Shown here in pieces: positions 8,439 through 18,068 of a DNA stretch of 46,225 nucleotides; within the stretch, counting starts at the first letter, position 1, and each line of letters begins with the position of its first letter. Made by a program: the position numbers and the translations under genes. The DNA is from Comamonadaceae bacterium (lineage in GTDB: Bacteria; Pseudomonadota; Gammaproteobacteria; Burkholderiales; Burkholderiaceae_C). Where the stretch lies: the NCBI GenBank assembly GCA_013297925.1, contig JAAFJC010000022.1, positions 1 to 46,225 of the forward strand, written 5' to 3'. The notes below the pieces were generated by a model, which was not told the DNA's origin, did not search any database, and was given only the letters and a program-made list of their open reading frames with translations.

Positions 8439-9095
8439 ATGAAGAAAATCAAAATCAAGCCCCTAGAAGCGCCGAAAATGACGGCAAGTGAGTCTGGAGA
8501 TCGTGCATCCCCCACCTCTGGTGAGGCCAAGGCAGATGGACGGGCGGATCGCAGCAGGGCAACGCGCAAGCAGATCGTGCAAGCGCTCACAGCTTTGGTG
8601 TACGAAGGGCATCTCGCCCCAACAGCGCAACAAGTCGCCAAACGCGCCGGTATCGGCCTACGTACGGTTTTTAGGCACTTTGAAGATATGGATTCACTGT
8701 ATCGCGAAATCAGCACCAATCTCGACGCCTTGATGCAGCCCGTGCTGTTGCAAAGGCTGAGTGCGCCGACGTGGCAGGAACGGTTGTTAGAAAGCATCGA
8801 CCATCGCGCCGATCTGTTCGACCGAATGGCCGCGATGCACGTGGCTGCGCAAGCGCATCGTCACGAATCGGCCTATCTAGCTGGCAACCTGATGGACGTG
8901 GCGCGGCTACAGCGCGAGTTGTTGATGCGCCTGCTGCCGCCTGCGCAAGCGAAAAATGCACTGCTACTTGACGCTTTGGACGTGATGATGAGCATTGAGG
9001 CGTGGATCCGCTTGCGGCGCGAGCAAGGCCTGGCTTCTGATCAAGCTCGGGAAGTGGTGCGCTTGGGTGTGCGCGCTTTGTTGGGCAACGCGTAA
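8439..9095 (+). CDS. TetR family transcriptional regulator
   Basis: A 218-residue TetR-type regulator. The N-terminal helix-turn-helix is visible in TRKQIVQALTALVYEGHLAP followed by TAQQVAKRAGIGLRTVFRHF, with DMDSLYREI after it; the rest is the helical ligand-binding and dimerisation domain. A basic, low-complexity leader precedes the HTH. The frame continues upstream to a TTG at 8394, which would add 15 residues; I prefer the ATG at 8439, though neither start has a good ribosome site. It is divergent to the lipid operon and shares the palindrome at 8309-8341 with it, so auto-repression and repression of that operon are likely. The ligand is unknown; an acyl compound would fit the context. 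Confidence 0.88.
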   Translation: MKKIKIKPLEAPKMTASESGDRASPTSGEAKADGRADRSRATRKQIVQALTALVYEGHLAPTAQQVAKRAGIGLRTVFRHFEDMDSLYREISTNLDALMQPVLLQRLSAPTWQERLLESIDHRADLFDRMAAMHVAAQAHRHESAYLAGNLMDVARLQRELLMRLLPPAQAKNALLLDALDVMMSIEAWIRLRREQGLASDQAREVVRLGVRALLGNA

Positions 9096-9100
9096 CGCTT

Positions 9101-10171
9101 TTAAAGCCGTTTGCCTTGGGCATCAAAGCCGTGCAGCTTGCCGGCCAAGGCTTGCACATGGATCGTGCTGCCGATAGCTGGGCACTCTTGGCCTTCGGAG
9201 ATGCGCACGATCATGTTGGGCTCATGGCTTTGACCAAGCTGCGTGTAGAGCAGGCGCTCCGCGCCGAGCATCTCAATGCTGAGCACTTGCAGCGCCAAGC
9301 CTTGGGGCATCACGCGCAGATGCTCCGGGCGCACGCCGACCGTGACGATTGCATCATTTTTAGAATGAAACAGGTCATTCGCCGGCATAGAATCTGTGCG
9401 AGACGCTATTAATTCTGTAGCGTCTTGCATGGCCACCAAATTCATCGGTGGGCTGCCGATGAAGCTGGCCACGAAGGTGGAAGCGGGGAAGTGATACACC
9501 TCATCGGGCGTGCCCAGTTGCTCCACATGGCCGCTGTTAAGCACCATCAGTCGCTCACCCAGCGTCATCGCCTCGACTTGATCGTGCGTCACGAAAAGAG
9601 AAGTGATGCCCAGTTCGCGGTGCAGCTGCTGGATTTGTAGCCGGGTCGAGGCGCGCAGCTTGGCATCGAGATTGGAGAGCGGCTCGTCAAACAAAAACAC
9701 TTGTGGCTTGCGCACAATCGCCCGCCCCATGGCCACGCGCTGGCGCTGCCCGCCAGAGAGCTGGCCGGGCTTGCGATCCAAGTAGGCGCCAATCTCCAGC
9801 ATCTTGGCCGCTTTGTCCACACGCTGCTTGATCTCGTCAATCGGCACGCCTTTGATCTTCAGGCCATAAGCCATGTTGTCAAACACGCTCATGTGCGGAT
9901 ACAGCGCGTAATTCTGAAACACCATAGCGATATCACGCTCGGCTGGGTCAAGCTTGTTGACCACGCGTTCACCAATCGAGATATTGCCACCGGTGATCTC
10001 TTCCAAGCCCGCCACCATGCGCAGCAGCGTGGATTTACCGCAGCCCGAGGGCCCTACCATCACGATGAATTCGCCATCCTTGATGCTGGCGCTCACGCCG
10101 TGGATCACCTGATTGGCTTTCGCGCCAGTGCCATAGCTCTTGGTGATGTTGTCGAGTGTGATTGAAGCCAT
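9101..10171 (-). CDS. ugpC: sn-glycerol-3-phosphate ABC transporter ATP-binding protein UgpC
   Basis: A 356-residue ATPase of the MalK/UgpC type that energises glycerol 3-phosphate import. Walker A is GPSGCGKST (40-48), the signature LSGGQ is at 138-142, Walker B VFLFDEP at 158-164, and the switch His196 is in THDQ. The C-terminal TOBE part holds VGVRPEHLRVMP. Residues about 249-272 between the ATPase core and the TOBE text are encoded by dispersed repeat R2, giving ATELIASRTDSMPAND, a segment I would not expect in other UgpC proteins. It is the last gene of ugpBAEC, separated from ugpE by 204 bases that contain a large inverted repeat. Confidence 0.93.
   Translation of the reverse strand: MASITLDNITKSYGTGAKANQVIHGVSASIKDGEFIVMVGPSGCGKSTLLRMVAGLEEITGGNISIGERVVNKLDPAERDIAMVFQNYALYPHMSVFDNMAYGLKIKGVPIDEIKQRVDKAAKMLEIGAYLDRKPGQLSGGQRQRVAMGRAIVRKPQVFLFDEPLSNLDAKLRASTRLQIQQLHRELGITSLFVTHDQVEAMTLGERLMVLNSGHVEQLGTPDEVYHFPASTFVASFIGSPPMNLVAMQDATELIASRTDSMPANDLFHSKNDAIVTVGVRPEHLRVMPQGLALQVLSIEMLGAERLLYTQLGQSHEPNMIVRISEGQECPAIGSTIHVQALAGKLHGFDAQGKRL
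9357..9427 (-). repeat. Dispersed two-hairpin repeat, copy R2 (coding, inside ugpC)
   Basis: GCCGGCATAGAATCTG on the plus strand is followed by AGACGCTA and TAGCGTCT, a perfect 8-bp stem with a 9-base loop. Read with ugpC it gives ATELIASRTDSMPAND, in the same codon phase as copy R1. Weak similarity to R1 continues outward on the left side (AGAATGAAACAGG versus AAGTGAAATCATT). Confidence 0.9.
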
Positions 10172-10216
10172 GTATGTTCAACTTAAGTGAGTTCAATGAA
10201 AACCAAATACAAAATA

Positions 10217-10357
10217 CCGGACGCAGAAGACGCAAAGGTTACGCAAAAGACGCAAAAAATACCGAAGACCGAAAGCAAAGTGAATTTAACAAAAACTTCT
10301 TCTGACTTTCTCTTTTTGGTATTTCTTCTGCGTAACCTTTGCGTCTTCTGCGTCCGG
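10217..10357. repeat. Large inverted repeat between ugpE and ugpC
   Basis: The left arm (10217-10263) and right arm (10318-10357) are inverted copies: the outer 29 bases, starting CCGGACGCAGAAG, are identical, and the inner part differs by one substitution and a 7-base indel. Each arm is itself built of direct repeats near ACGCARAAG with a period of about 10. The loop is 54 bases. In the ugp transcript it would fold into a very stable hairpin between ugpE and ugpC. It carries no gene. Origin and function are unknown; a mobile REP-like element, a processing or an attenuation structure are all possible. Confidence 0.85.
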
Positions 10358-10375
10358 ACTTTCTGACTTCTTGAT

Positions 10376-11218
10376 TTATTTCTCTGAATCAACCAATCCT
10401 TTGACGAACCAGCGCTGCATCAAGATGATCACCACCACAGGCGGCAAGAGCGCGAGCATGGTGGTGGACATGACGATGTTCCAGTCGGTCACGGTGTCGC
10501 TGTTGCCGATCATTTTTTTGATGCCGATCACGATGGTGTCCAGTGATTTTTCTGTGACGATGAGCAGCGGCCAGAGGTATTGATTCCAGCCGTAGATGAA
10601 AAGAATCACAAATAGCGCGGCGATATTGGTGCGCGAGAGCGGTACGAGAATGTCCCAGAAAAAGCGCATCGGGCCTGCGCCATCCATCTTGGCGGCTTCC
10701 ACGTATTCATTGGGCACGGTCATGAAAAATTGACGGAAGAGCAGCGTGGCTGTGGCCGAGGCAATCAAGGGCAGTGTGATGCCGGTAAACGTGTTGATCA
10801 GCCCCATGTCAGAGACGACTTCATAGGTCGGCAAAATCCGCACCTCAACCGGCAGCATCAGCGTGATGAAGATCATCCAGAAAAACAGCATGCGGCCGGG
10901 GAATCTGAAAAACACCACGGCATAGGCTGAAAGAATGGAAAGCACGATTTTGCCGAAGGTGATGACGAGCGCCATCACCAGCGAGTTTTGCAGCATGGTC
11001 ATCACCGGCGGCGAGAGCTTGTTGGCTGAGCCAGTGAACAAGGCTGCGCTGTAGTTTTCTACCGCTTGCGAGCCTGGCAAAAGAGGCATGGGCGCTTGCG
11101 CGAGAGCTTGGTTAGAAACCGTAGAGGCGACAAAGGTGAAATACAGCGGAAACGCCACGACCAAGAGGCCAAACCAGATGATGACGTGTGCGAGCCAATT
11201 GGAGCGTTGGTTGAACAT
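10376..11218 (-). CDS. ugpE: sn-glycerol-3-phosphate ABC transporter permease UgpE
   Basis: A 280-residue inner-membrane permease of the MalG type with about six membrane helices (for example HVIIWFGLLVVAFPLYFTFV near the N-terminus). The coupling loop YVEAAKMDGAGPMRFFWDIL is the EAA motif that docks on the ATPase. The C-terminus PPVVVIILMQRWFVKGLVDS is the usual end of UgpE proteins. Its ATG overlaps the ugpA stop codon (ATGA), so translation of the two permeases is probably coupled. With ugpA it forms the channel for glycerol 3-phosphate or its diesters; the exact substrate is inferred from UgpB. Confidence 0.92.
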   Translation of the reverse strand: MFNQRSNWLAHVIIWFGLLVVAFPLYFTFVASTVSNQALAQAPMPLLPGSQAVENYSAALFTGSANKLSPPVMTMLQNSLVMALVITFGKIVLSILSAYAVVFFRFPGRMLFFWMIFITLMLPVEVRILPTYEVVSDMGLINTFTGITLPLIASATATLLFRQFFMTVPNEYVEAAKMDGAGPMRFFWDILVPLSRTNIAALFVILFIYGWNQYLWPLLIVTEKSLDTIVIGIKKMIGNSDTVTDWNIVMSTTMLALLPPVVVIILMQRWFVKGLVDSEK

Positions 11219-12096
11219 CAGTAATGCACCTTTTTACCAACGTACTTGAACTGGATCATCGTGAGCAAAATCACGATCACCATCAAGATCACCGATTGCG
11301 CGCTGGATGAGCCCAGGTCGAGCGCGATGATGCCGTCGTAGTACACCTTGTAAACCAGAATTTCGGTGGCTTTGGCTGGGCCGCCAGAAGTCACTGCGTG
11401 GATCACGCTGAAGGTTTCAAAGAAGGCGTACGTTGCGTTGACCACCAAAAGGAAAAAAGTGACGGGCGAGAGCAGCGGGAAGGAAATCGTCCAGAAACGG
11501 CGAGATTCGCTCGCGCCATCAATGGCAGCTGCTTCCAAGAGCGATTTGGGAATGGACTGTAAGCCTGCAAGAAAAAAGAGAAAGTTATATGCGATTTGCT
11601 TCCATGCGGAAGCGATGATCACCAAAATCATGGCGTGAGTGCCATTGAGTACAGGATTCCAATCCACACCCAGGCTACCGAGGAGCCAAGCAATCGTGCC
11701 CGTGGCGGGATTGAACAAAAATAGCCACATCGCACCAGCCACGGCGGGTGCAACAGCATAGGGAATGATCAGAAACGTCTTGTACGCGGTCGCCCACCGC
11801 ACCACGCGATCCGCCATCACGGCCAAGACCAAGGCGGGAGCCATCGCGAGGAATGTGACGGCAATCGAAAAATACACCGTGCGCCAGACCGAGGCTAAAT
11901 AATCGGGATCGGTCAACACGCGTTCAAAATTTGCCAAACCAACAAACTTCACCGATGTGCCAAAAGCATCCTGCTCCAGCACTGACATGAACAGCGCCTG
12001 CCCCGCCGGCCAAAAGAAAAAGACCAAAGTAATCGCCAACTGCGGTGCGACAAGCACATAGGGCAGCAGCTTGTTGTTGAAGCCAACGGTTTGCAT
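11218..12096 (-). CDS. ugpA: sn-glycerol-3-phosphate ABC transporter permease UgpA
   Basis: A 292-residue permease of the MalF type with about six membrane helices. The N-terminal [20 protein letters not shown] and the EAA loop [20 protein letters not shown] are characteristic, and [20 protein letters not shown] is a conserved UgpA block before the last helices. It pairs with UgpE, whose start overlaps its stop. It begins 57 bases after the ugpB stop. Regulation is probably from the ugpB promoter region at 13513-13658. Confidence 0.92.
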   Translation of the reverse strand: MQTVGFNNKLLPYVLVAPQLAITLVFFFWPAGQALFMSVLEQDAFGTSVKFVGLANFERVLTDPDYLASVWRTVYFSIAVTFLAMAPALVLAVMADRVVRWATAYKTFLIIPYAVAPAVAGAMWLFLFNPATGTIAWLLGSLGVDWNPVLNGTHAMILVIIASAWKQIAYNFLFFLAGLQSIPKSLLEAAAIDGASESRRFWTISFPLLSPVTFFLLVVNATYAFFETFSVIHAVTSGGPAKATEILVYKVYYDGIIALDLGSSSAQSVILMVIVILLTMIQFKYVGKKVHY

Positions 12097-12153
12097 GGAG
12101 GCTGATCTTAATTGCCGTTGCCTTGGGTCTCAAAGCAACGGCGATGCATCAGA

Positions 12154-13512
12154 TCAATTGGCTGCCATGCGATCAAAGGCGCGCAGCAAGGCCGTGCCAC
12201 GGCGCTGCGTGTTGTGCAATGCATCGGCCGCGGATTGCTTGCCCTGCAAAGCTTTCTCCACTTCTTCGTGGTACACATCACGGATCTCAACCCAACGGCC
12301 AAAACGATAGCCGCCAGTATGCTCGCCGGATTTGGCGCTGATCAACTGCAAAATTGGCACATCGCGGCCAGGGTTCTTCGCGAAAAAGCCTTCGTCTTGC
12401 ATGGCTTTGAAGGCCGCATTGGTCGCGGGCAAGAAGCCCGTTTCTTTCGCCCAAGTGGTCATCACAGGGGTGGACTTGAGGTAGTTGAGAAACAGCGCCA
12501 CGCCACGGTATTCGTTGGGGGTTCGATTTGGTGCATTAAACACCCACAGCGATGCGCCGCCGATGGTGCTGGCATAAGGCTTGCCGTCTTTCACAGCGTC
12601 TGGCCAGTAAGGCAGAGGTGCAGTAGCAAATTGGAACTTAGCATCGCGGGCAATCGCGCCCAAGCCGCCGGAGGATTGCAACAGAATGCCGCATTCACCC
12701 GAGATGAATTTAGCAGCGGCATCGTTGCTGCGGCCGCCGTAGTCAAAGCTCTTGTCTTTTTGCATATCGACCAAGGTTTTGATCACGCGCTGATTCAGCG
12801 GCGTATTGAGCTCCAGCGATGCACCCGCACCGGCTTTGCCATTGCTCATGGTGCCCAGCGGTACGTTGTGCAGGGAGCTGTATTGCTCAAGCATGATCCA
12901 AGCCAGCCAAGTGGTGGTGAAGCCGCAAGCCGCGCCATTCTTCTCGCGCAGGGTTTTGGCGGTGGAGACGAGCTCTGGCCAGGTGCGCGGAGGTTTGTCC
13001 GCGTTCAAGCCAGCCTTTTTGAAGGCGTCTTTGTTGTAGAACATCACGGCGGTCGAGACGTTAAACGGCATCGAGAGCATGTCGCCATTGGGCAAGCTGT
13101 AGTAGCCGCGCGCTGGGGCGATGAAATCTGCGGGATTGAATTGCAAATTGGCGCGCTTGAACACATCGCTGACTGGCACGATGGCGCTCTTGGCCGCCGT
13201 CATGTCGCCCGAGCCGGCATCAAACATTTGCATGATGTGGGGAGGATTGCCAGCGCGGTAGGCGGCTACGGCTGCGGCGCGCTGCTCGGGATATTGGCCT
13301 TTGAAGGTGGCGACCACGCGGTATTCGGTTTGCGAGGCATTGAATTCGTTGGCAAAGCGGGTGAGCAGCTCGCCGCCTTGGCCGGTCAGGCCCATCCACA
13401 TTTGGATGTCGGTGCGCTGCTGGGCTGCGGCAGGCAAGGCGGCAGCTCCCAAGGTCAGCGCAGCGGTCACTGCGAAAAGAGTTTGTTTGAAGACACTACG
13501 CTTGGTAGACAT
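12154..13512 (-). CDS. ugpB: sn-glycerol-3-phosphate ABC transporter substrate-binding protein UgpB
   Basis: A 452-residue periplasmic binding protein. A Sec signal peptide is present (TLFAVTAALTLGAAALPAAAQ). Blocks MWMGLTGQGGELLTRFANEF, PFNVSTAVMFYNKDAFKKAG, IGGASLWVF and ETGFLPATNAAF align by eye with E. coli UgpB over the full length. The frame is open further upstream to 13614, but ATG 13512 has a good ribosome site (AAAGGAT) and starts the signal peptide properly. It is the first gene of ugpBAEC. The divergent FAD/Fe-S oxidase starts 147 bases away. PhoB control is known for ugp in other bacteria, but no clear Pho box is visible here. Confidence 0.95.
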   Translation of the reverse strand: MSTKRSVFKQTLFAVTAALTLGAAALPAAAQQRTDIQMWMGLTGQGGELLTRFANEFNASQTEYRVVATFKGQYPEQRAAAVAAYRAGNPPHIMQMFDAGSGDMTAAKSAIVPVSDVFKRANLQFNPADFIAPARGYYSLPNGDMLSMPFNVSTAVMFYNKDAFKKAGLNADKPPRTWPELVSTAKTLREKNGAACGFTTTWLAWIMLEQYSSLHNVPLGTMSNGKAGAGASLELNTPLNQRVIKTLVDMQKDKSFDYGGRSNDAAAKFISGECGILLQSSGGLGAIARDAKFQFATAPLPYWPDAVKDGKPYASTIGGASLWVFNAPNRTPNEYRGVALFLNYLKSTPVMTTWAKETGFLPATNAAFKAMQDEGFFAKNPGRDVPILQLISAKSGEHTGGYRFGRWVEIRDVYHEEVEKALQGKQSAADALHNTQRRGTALLRAFDRMAAN

Positions 13513-13658
13513 GGGACTATCCTTTGATGAAATAAACGGCACGACCATGGATCGTATGGCGCGATTATGACAATTACATGAATGACATAAGCTTGCATCA
13601 GGGTTGTCCCGCATGTTTGCCTTGTAACGGCGATAATGTCGGATTGAGCACCTAACCT
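13513..13658. promoter_or_regulatory. Divergent promoter region ugpB / FAD-Fe-S oxidase
   Basis: A 146-base non-coding gap between two divergent starts must hold both promoters. ATGACA occurs twice (13567-13572 and 13582-13587), spaced 15 bases, which is not the 11-base period of a Pho box. TAATGT in the text GCGATAATGTCGG about 20 bases before the oxidase start could be its -10 element. These are weak assignments. Confidence 0.35.
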
Positions 13659-16600
13659 ATGAATGCACCCCTGCCCACCCAGCTTTTAGCCGCCGTCGGC
13701 CAGACCGAGCCGCGCCTGCGCGAAATTCCTTATAACTACACCTCTTTCTCCGACAGGGAGATCGTGATTCGGTTGCTGGGCTCTCGCTCTTGGGAGCTGC
13801 TGGAGCAATTGCGTGGCGAGCGGCAGACCGGGCGTAGCGCCCGCATGCTGTATGAAGTGCTGGGTGATATTTGGGTGGTGCAGCGCAATCCTTATTTGCA
13901 GGATGATTTGCTGGACAACCCCAAGCGCCGCAAGGCTTTGGTCGATGCGCTGAACCACCGCCTGACTGAGGTGGAGAAGCGCCGTACGCCAGAGAAAGAC
14001 AAGCTGCGCGATGAGCATGTGGGCATCTTGCTGGAAGCGGCTCGCGCCTGCGTGAAATCGTTTTACGAGACTTTTTCTACCGTTTATGACTTGCGCAAAA
14101 AAGCCACCAGCGTCTTGCGCCGCACCACGGCCAAAGACAACATCAAATTCGACGGCCTCTCACGCGTGAGCCATGTGACGGATGCGACCGATTGGCGTGT
14201 GGAGTACCCATTTGTTGTGCTCACACCCGATACCGAGGCCGAAATGGCTGGCATGGTGAAGTCTTGCATCGAGCTGGGCTTAACCATTGTGCCGCGCGGC
14301 GGCGGCACAGGCTATACCGGCGGCGCGATTCCACTCACTTGGAAATCAGCGGTGATCAACACCGAAAAGCTTGAGACGATGACCGAGGTGCAGATGGTGA
14401 GTCTCCCCGGTTTGGCTGAGCCTGTGGCTACGGTGTGGTCAGAAGCTGGCGTGGTCACCCAGCGCGTGGCGGATGCGGCTGAGCGCGCGGGCTATGTGTT
14501 TGCGGTGGATCCCACCTCGGCGGAAGCCAGCTGCATTGGCGGCAATATCGCGATGAACGCCGGCGGCAAAAAAGCCGTACTCTGGGGTACAGCGCTGGAT
14601 AACCTCGCCTCATGGCGCATGGTCACGCCTGATGCGCAGTGGCTGGAAGTCACACGCCTGAATCACAATTTGGGCAAGATTCATGATGCCGAGCTGGCCA
14701 GCTTCAAGCTGGAGTATTTCGATGCGGGCGGCAAAAAGCTCCTCAAGACGGAGCAGCTGGACATTCCCGGAAAAACCTTCCGCAAAGAAGGCTTGGGCAA
14801 AGACGTGACGGATAAATTCCTCTCTGGCCTGCCCGGCATCCAAAAAGAAGGCTGTGATGGCCTGATCACCAGCGCGCGATGGATCGTTCACAAAATGCCG
14901 CAGCACACCCGCACGGTGTGCATGGAATTCTTCGGCAATGCCAAAGATGCCGTGCCCTCGATTGTGGAAATCAAAGATTTCATGTTTGCCGAGCAAAAGC
15001 GCACGGGTGTGTTGCTCGCTGGCTTGGAGCATTTGGATGATCGCTATCTGAAAGCCGTGGGCTATGCCACCAAATCCAAGCGCGGCGGCTTGCCCAAGAT
15101 GGTGTTGATTGGCGATATCGCTGGCGACGATGCCGATGTGGTGGCGCGCACGACCTCCGAGGTGGTGCGTATTGCCAACAGCCGCAATGGCGAAGGCTTC
15201 ACCGCCACCAGCCCCGAGGCGCGTAAAAAATTCTGGCTGGATCGCAAGCGCACCGCCGCGATTTCCAAGCACACCAATGCCTTCAAGATCAATGAAGATG
15301 TGGTGATCCCACTGCCGCGCATGGCTGAATACACCGACGGTATTGAGCGCATCAATATTGAGCTCTCGCTGCGCAACAAGCTGAAATTGTGTGATGCGCT
15401 AGAAGAGTTTTTCGCCAAGGGCAATCTGCCCTTGGGCAAAGGCGATGATGCGATGGATATTCCATCCGCTGAGCTGTTGGAAGACCGCGTGAGCCAAGCC
15501 TTGACGCTGATCAAAGACGTGCGCCATCTCTGGGCGGGCTGGCTCAGCGATGTGGATGAAAAATTCTTGCAATTGCAAGACCACAGCCTGCGCGCCAGCT
15601 GGAAGACGCAGCTTCGCGCGCCTTTGGGCAATATCTTCACCGGCGGTGCATTCAAAGGGATCTTGGATGAATGCCAGGCGATTCACAAGCGCGTGCTCAA
15701 AGGCCGTGTTTGGATCGCGCTGCACATGCACGCCGGCGATGGCAATGTGCACACCAACATTCCGGTGAACAGCGATGATTACGACATGCTGCAAACCGCG
15801 CATGAGGCCGTGGGCCGCATCATGGCACTCGCGCGCCGCTTGGATGGCGTGATCTCGGGCGAGCATGGCATTGGCATCACGAAGCTGGAGTTTTTGAGCG
15901 ATGCGGAGCTCAAGCCTTTTGCGGATTACAAAGCTAGGGTTGATCCTGAAGGGCGATTTAACAAAGGCAAGCTGCTACGAAATAGTGAGCACTCCGCGCA
16001 GGAAACATCCCAGCCACATGGCAAAAATGCCTCAAAAACAGCTTCGGATGTGTGGTTTGCAGACTTAACCCACGCCTACACGCCATCGTTTGGTTTGATG
16101 GGGCATGAATCGCTCATCATGCAGCAGTCCGACATCGGCGCCATCGCCGATTCGGTGAAAGATTGCCTGCGCTGCGGTAAGTGCAAACCGGTCTGCGCCA
16201 CCCATGTGCCGCGTGCGAATCTGCTCTATTCGCCGCGCAACAAAATCTTGGCCACGTCACTGCTGATTGAAGCCTTCTTGTACGAAGAGCAAACGCGGCG
16301 CGGCGTATCCATCAAGCATTGGGAAGAGTTTGAAGACGTGGCCGATCACTGCACGGTTTGCCACAAATGCGAATCGCCTTGCCCAGTGAAGATTGATTTC
16401 GGCGATGTCTCGATGAATATGCGCAATTTGCTGCGCAAGATGGATAAAAAATCCTTCCGCCCCGGCAATGCGGCAGCGATGTTTTTCTTGAACGCGACGA
16501 ATCCTGAAACGATCAAATTCATGCGCTCGGCGATGGTGGATGTGGGCTTCAAAGCACAGCGCTTGGCCAATGATTTGCTGCGCGGTTTGGCCAAAAAGCA

Positions 16601-17579
16601 AACCGCCAAACCGCCTTCCACACTGGGCGCAGCGCCAATCAAAGAGCAAGTCATTCACTTCATCAACAAGAAAATGCCCGGCGGTTTGCCGAAAAAAACC
16701 GCGCGTGCCTTGCTCGATATTGAAGACAACGATTACGTGCCGATCATCCGCAACCCGAAGGCCACCACGGCGGAGACTGAAGCCGTGTTTTACTTCCCCG
16801 GCTGCGGCTCGGAGCGCTTGTTCTCTCAAGTGGGCCTCGCCACGCAAGCCATGCTCTGGCATGCGGGCGTGCAAACCGTGCTGCCGCCGGGTTATTTGTG
16901 CTGCGGCTATCCCCAGCGCGGCTCGGGGCAGTTTGACAAAGCCGAGAAGATGATCACCGACAACCGCGTGCTCTTCCATCGCGTCGCCAATACGCTGAAT
17001 TACATGGACATCAAAACCGTGGTTGTTTCTTGCGGCACGTGTTATGACCAGCTTCAAGGCTACGAGTTCGACAAGATCTTCCCCGGCTGCCGCATCATCG
17101 ACATCCACGAATACCTGCTGGAAAAAGGCATCACTTTGCCCCAAGGCCAAGGCGGCTTTTTGTATCACGAGCCTTGCCACAACCCAATGAAGCTGGGTGA
17201 TTCGATGAAGACCGTCAAAGCGCTCATCGGGGACAACGTGCTCAAAAGCGAGCGTTGCTGCGGCGAATCTGGCACCTTGGGCGTCTCGCGACCCGATATT
17301 TCAACGCAAGTACGTTTCCGCAAAGAAGAGGAAATTCGCAAGGGGGAGGCCGATCTGCGCGCCTCAGGCGCTGTGGCAGAAAAAGCCAACGTGAAAATCC
17401 TCACCAGCTGCCCGAGCTGCCTGCAAGGCCTCTCGCGCTATGGCAACGATCTGAACAACGGTCTTTTGGAAGCCGATTACATCGTGGTAGAAATGGCCAA
17501 CCAAATCCTCGGCGAAAACTGGTTGCCAGAATACGTCGCCAAGGCCAACGAAGGCGGCATTGAGCGCGTTTTGGTTTGA
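13659..17579 (+). CDS. FAD-linked oxidase fused to 4Fe-4S and CCG domains (DUF3683-type, D-lactate dehydrogenase-like)
   Basis: A 1306-residue fusion. The N-terminal ~150 residues match the DUF3683-type region. A PCMH-type FAD domain follows, with [11 protein letters not shown] near residue 212 and the downstream FAD-oxidase C-terminal domain containing [15 protein letters not shown] and ISGEHGIG. Two ferredoxin-type clusters are at [11 protein letters not shown] (from Cys836) and [12 protein letters not shown] (from Cys898). Two cysteine-rich CCG domains end the protein (FPGCGSE...LCCGYP around 1047-1080; HEPCH...CCGESG around 1170-1200). The design is like GlpC/GlcF/LldE-type dehydrogenases passing electrons to quinone; a 2-hydroxyacid is a likely substrate. 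The linker around residues 771-790 may carry a worn repeat copy (R3). Confidence 0.92.
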   Translation: MNAPLPTQLLAAVGQTEPRLREIPYNYTSFSDREIVIRLLGSRSWELLEQLRGERQTGRSARMLYEVLGDIWVVQRNPYLQDDLLDNPKRRKALVDALNHRLTEVEKRRTPEKDKLRDEHVGILLEAARACVKSFYETFSTVYDLRKKATSVLRRTTAKDNIKFDGLSRVSHVTDATDWRVEYPFVVLTPDTEAEMAGMVKSCIELGLTIVPRGGGTGYTGGAIPLTWKSAVINTEKLETMTEVQMVSLPGLAEPVATVWSEAGVVTQRVADAAERAGYVFAVDPTSAEASCIGGNIAMNAGGKKAVLWGTALDNLASWRMVTPDAQWLEVTRLNHNLGKIHDAELASFKLEYFDAGGKKLLKTEQLDIPGKTFRKEGLGKDVTDKFLSGLPGIQKEGCDGLITSARWIVHKMPQHTRTVCMEFFGNAKDAVPSIVEIKDFMFAEQKRTGVLLAGLEHLDDRYLKAVGYATKSKRGGLPKMVLIGDIAGDDADVVARTTSEVVRIANSRNGEGFTATSPEARKKFWLDRKRTAAISKHTNAFKINEDVVIPLPRMAEYTDGIERINIELSLRNKLKLCDALEEFFAKGNLPLGKGDDAMDIPSAELLEDRVSQALTLIKDVRHLWAGWLSDVDEKFLQLQDHSLRASWKTQLRAPLGNIFTGGAFKGILDECQAIHKRVLKGRVWIALHMHAGDGNVHTNIPVNSDDYDMLQTAHEAVGRIMALARRLDGVISGEHGIGITKLEFLSDAELKPFADYKARVDPEGRFNKGKLLRNSEHSAQETSQPHGKNASKTASDVWFADLTHAYTPSFGLMGHESLIMQQSDIGAIADSVKDCLRCGKCKPVCATHVPRANLLYSPRNKILATSLLIEAFLYEEQTRRGVSIKHWEEFEDVADHCTVCHKCESPCPVKIDFGDVSMNMRNLLRKMDKKSFRPGNAAAMFFLNATNPETIKFMRSAMVDVGFKAQRLANDLLRGLAKKQTAKPPSTLGAAPIKEQVIHFINKKMPGGLPKKTARALLDIEDNDYVPIIRNPKATTAETEAVFYFPGCGSERLFSQVGLATQAMLWHAGVQTVLPPGYLCCGYPQRGSGQFDKAEKMITDNRVLFHRVANTLNYMDIKTVVVSCGTCYDQLQGYEFDKIFPGCRIIDIHEYLLEKGITLPQGQGGFLYHEPCHNPMKLGDSMKTVKALIGDNVLKSERCCGESGTLGVSRPDISTQVRFRKEEEIRKGEADLRASGAVAEKANVKILTSCPSCLQGLSRYGNDLNNGLLEADYIVVEMANQILGENWLPEYVAKANEGGIERVLV
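15971..16010 (+). repeat. Possible worn copy of the dispersed repeat, R3 (coding, oxidase linker)
   Basis: GCTGCTACGAAATAGTGAGC followed by ACTCCGCGCAGGAAACATCC can be aligned with copy R8 (GCTAC..GTAGCTGCTCCCGCAG..) but in a different codon phase, giving [10 protein letters not shown]. It lies in the polar linker between the flavin and Fe-S halves. The match is weak and may be chance. Confidence 0.35.
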
Positions 17580-17601
17580 TTCAAACAAGAAAGAGACAAG
17601 T

Positions 17602-18024
17602 ATGGCTGGCCTGACCCAAGACACCCCGACCCCCACCGACATCACCGTTCATCAGCAATCCAAGCTGCTGGAAATCGCTTTTTCTGATGGCAAGGCTTTC
17701 AAACTGCCCTTTGAGCTAATGCGCGTGTATTCGCCGTCTGCCGAAGTGCAAGGCCACGGGCCGGGGCAGGAAACGCTGCAAACCGGCAAACGCGATGTGG
17801 GTTTGCAAGAGTTAGAGGCGATTGGCAATTACGCGGTGAAGCCGGTGTTTACCGACGGCCATGAAAGCGGCATTTTTTCTTGGGATTACTTGTATTTCCT
17901 GGGCAGCCAGCAAGATGATTTGTGGAAGCGCTACTTGGCAAAATTAGAAGAAGCTGGCGCGGATCGTGATGCGCCGATGCTTGGCGGCGGCGGCCATGTG
18001 CATGGCGCAGGCTGCAGCCATTAA
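17602..18024 (+). CDS. DUF971 (gamma-butyrobetaine hydroxylase-like N-terminal domain) protein
   Basis: A 140-residue stand-alone DUF971 protein. The fold is seen in [40 protein letters not shown] and [21 protein letters not shown]. In larger proteins this domain is the N-terminal part of gamma-butyrobetaine hydroxylases and binds zinc; stand-alone versions are linked by genome context to iron-sulfur or quinone genes. The C-terminus ends with a Gly/His-rich tail ([13 protein letters not shown]) that could bind metal. The ATG at 17602 has AAGAGA before it. It follows the oxidase by 22 bases and precedes ubiE, so it is probably in the same transcript. Confidence 0.9.
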   Translation: MAGLTQDTPTPTDITVHQQSKLLEIAFSDGKAFKLPFELMRVYSPSAEVQGHGPGQETLQTGKRDVGLQELEAIGNYAVKPVFTDGHESGIFSWDYLYFLGSQQDDLWKRYLAKLEEAGADRDAPMLGGGGHVHGAGCSH

Positions 18025-18028
18025 TTTC

Positions 18029-18060
18029 GTTCACTATTATTTTTATAGCTGCTCCCGCAG
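18029..18060 (+). repeat. Dispersed repeat, copy R4 (ubiE leader)
   Basis: TTCACTATTATTTTTATAGC followed by TGCTCCCGCAG matches copy R11 (ACTATTATTTTAATAGCTGCTCACGCA) and ends 8 bases before the ubiE start. It fills most of the 44-base gap between DUF971 and ubiE, and no Shine-Dalgarno is visible in the remaining bases. Confidence 0.7.
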
Positions 18061-18068
18061 TAACCACC

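Noticed and set aside
12112-13527. A 471-codon open frame antisense to ugpB
   Set aside because: No domain resemblance; UgpB on the other strand matches along its full length and has a signal peptide and ribosome site.
13567-13587. Possible Pho box upstream of ugpB (two ATGACA words)
   Set aside because: The words are 15 bases apart, not the 11 expected for PhoB sites, and the flanks do not match.
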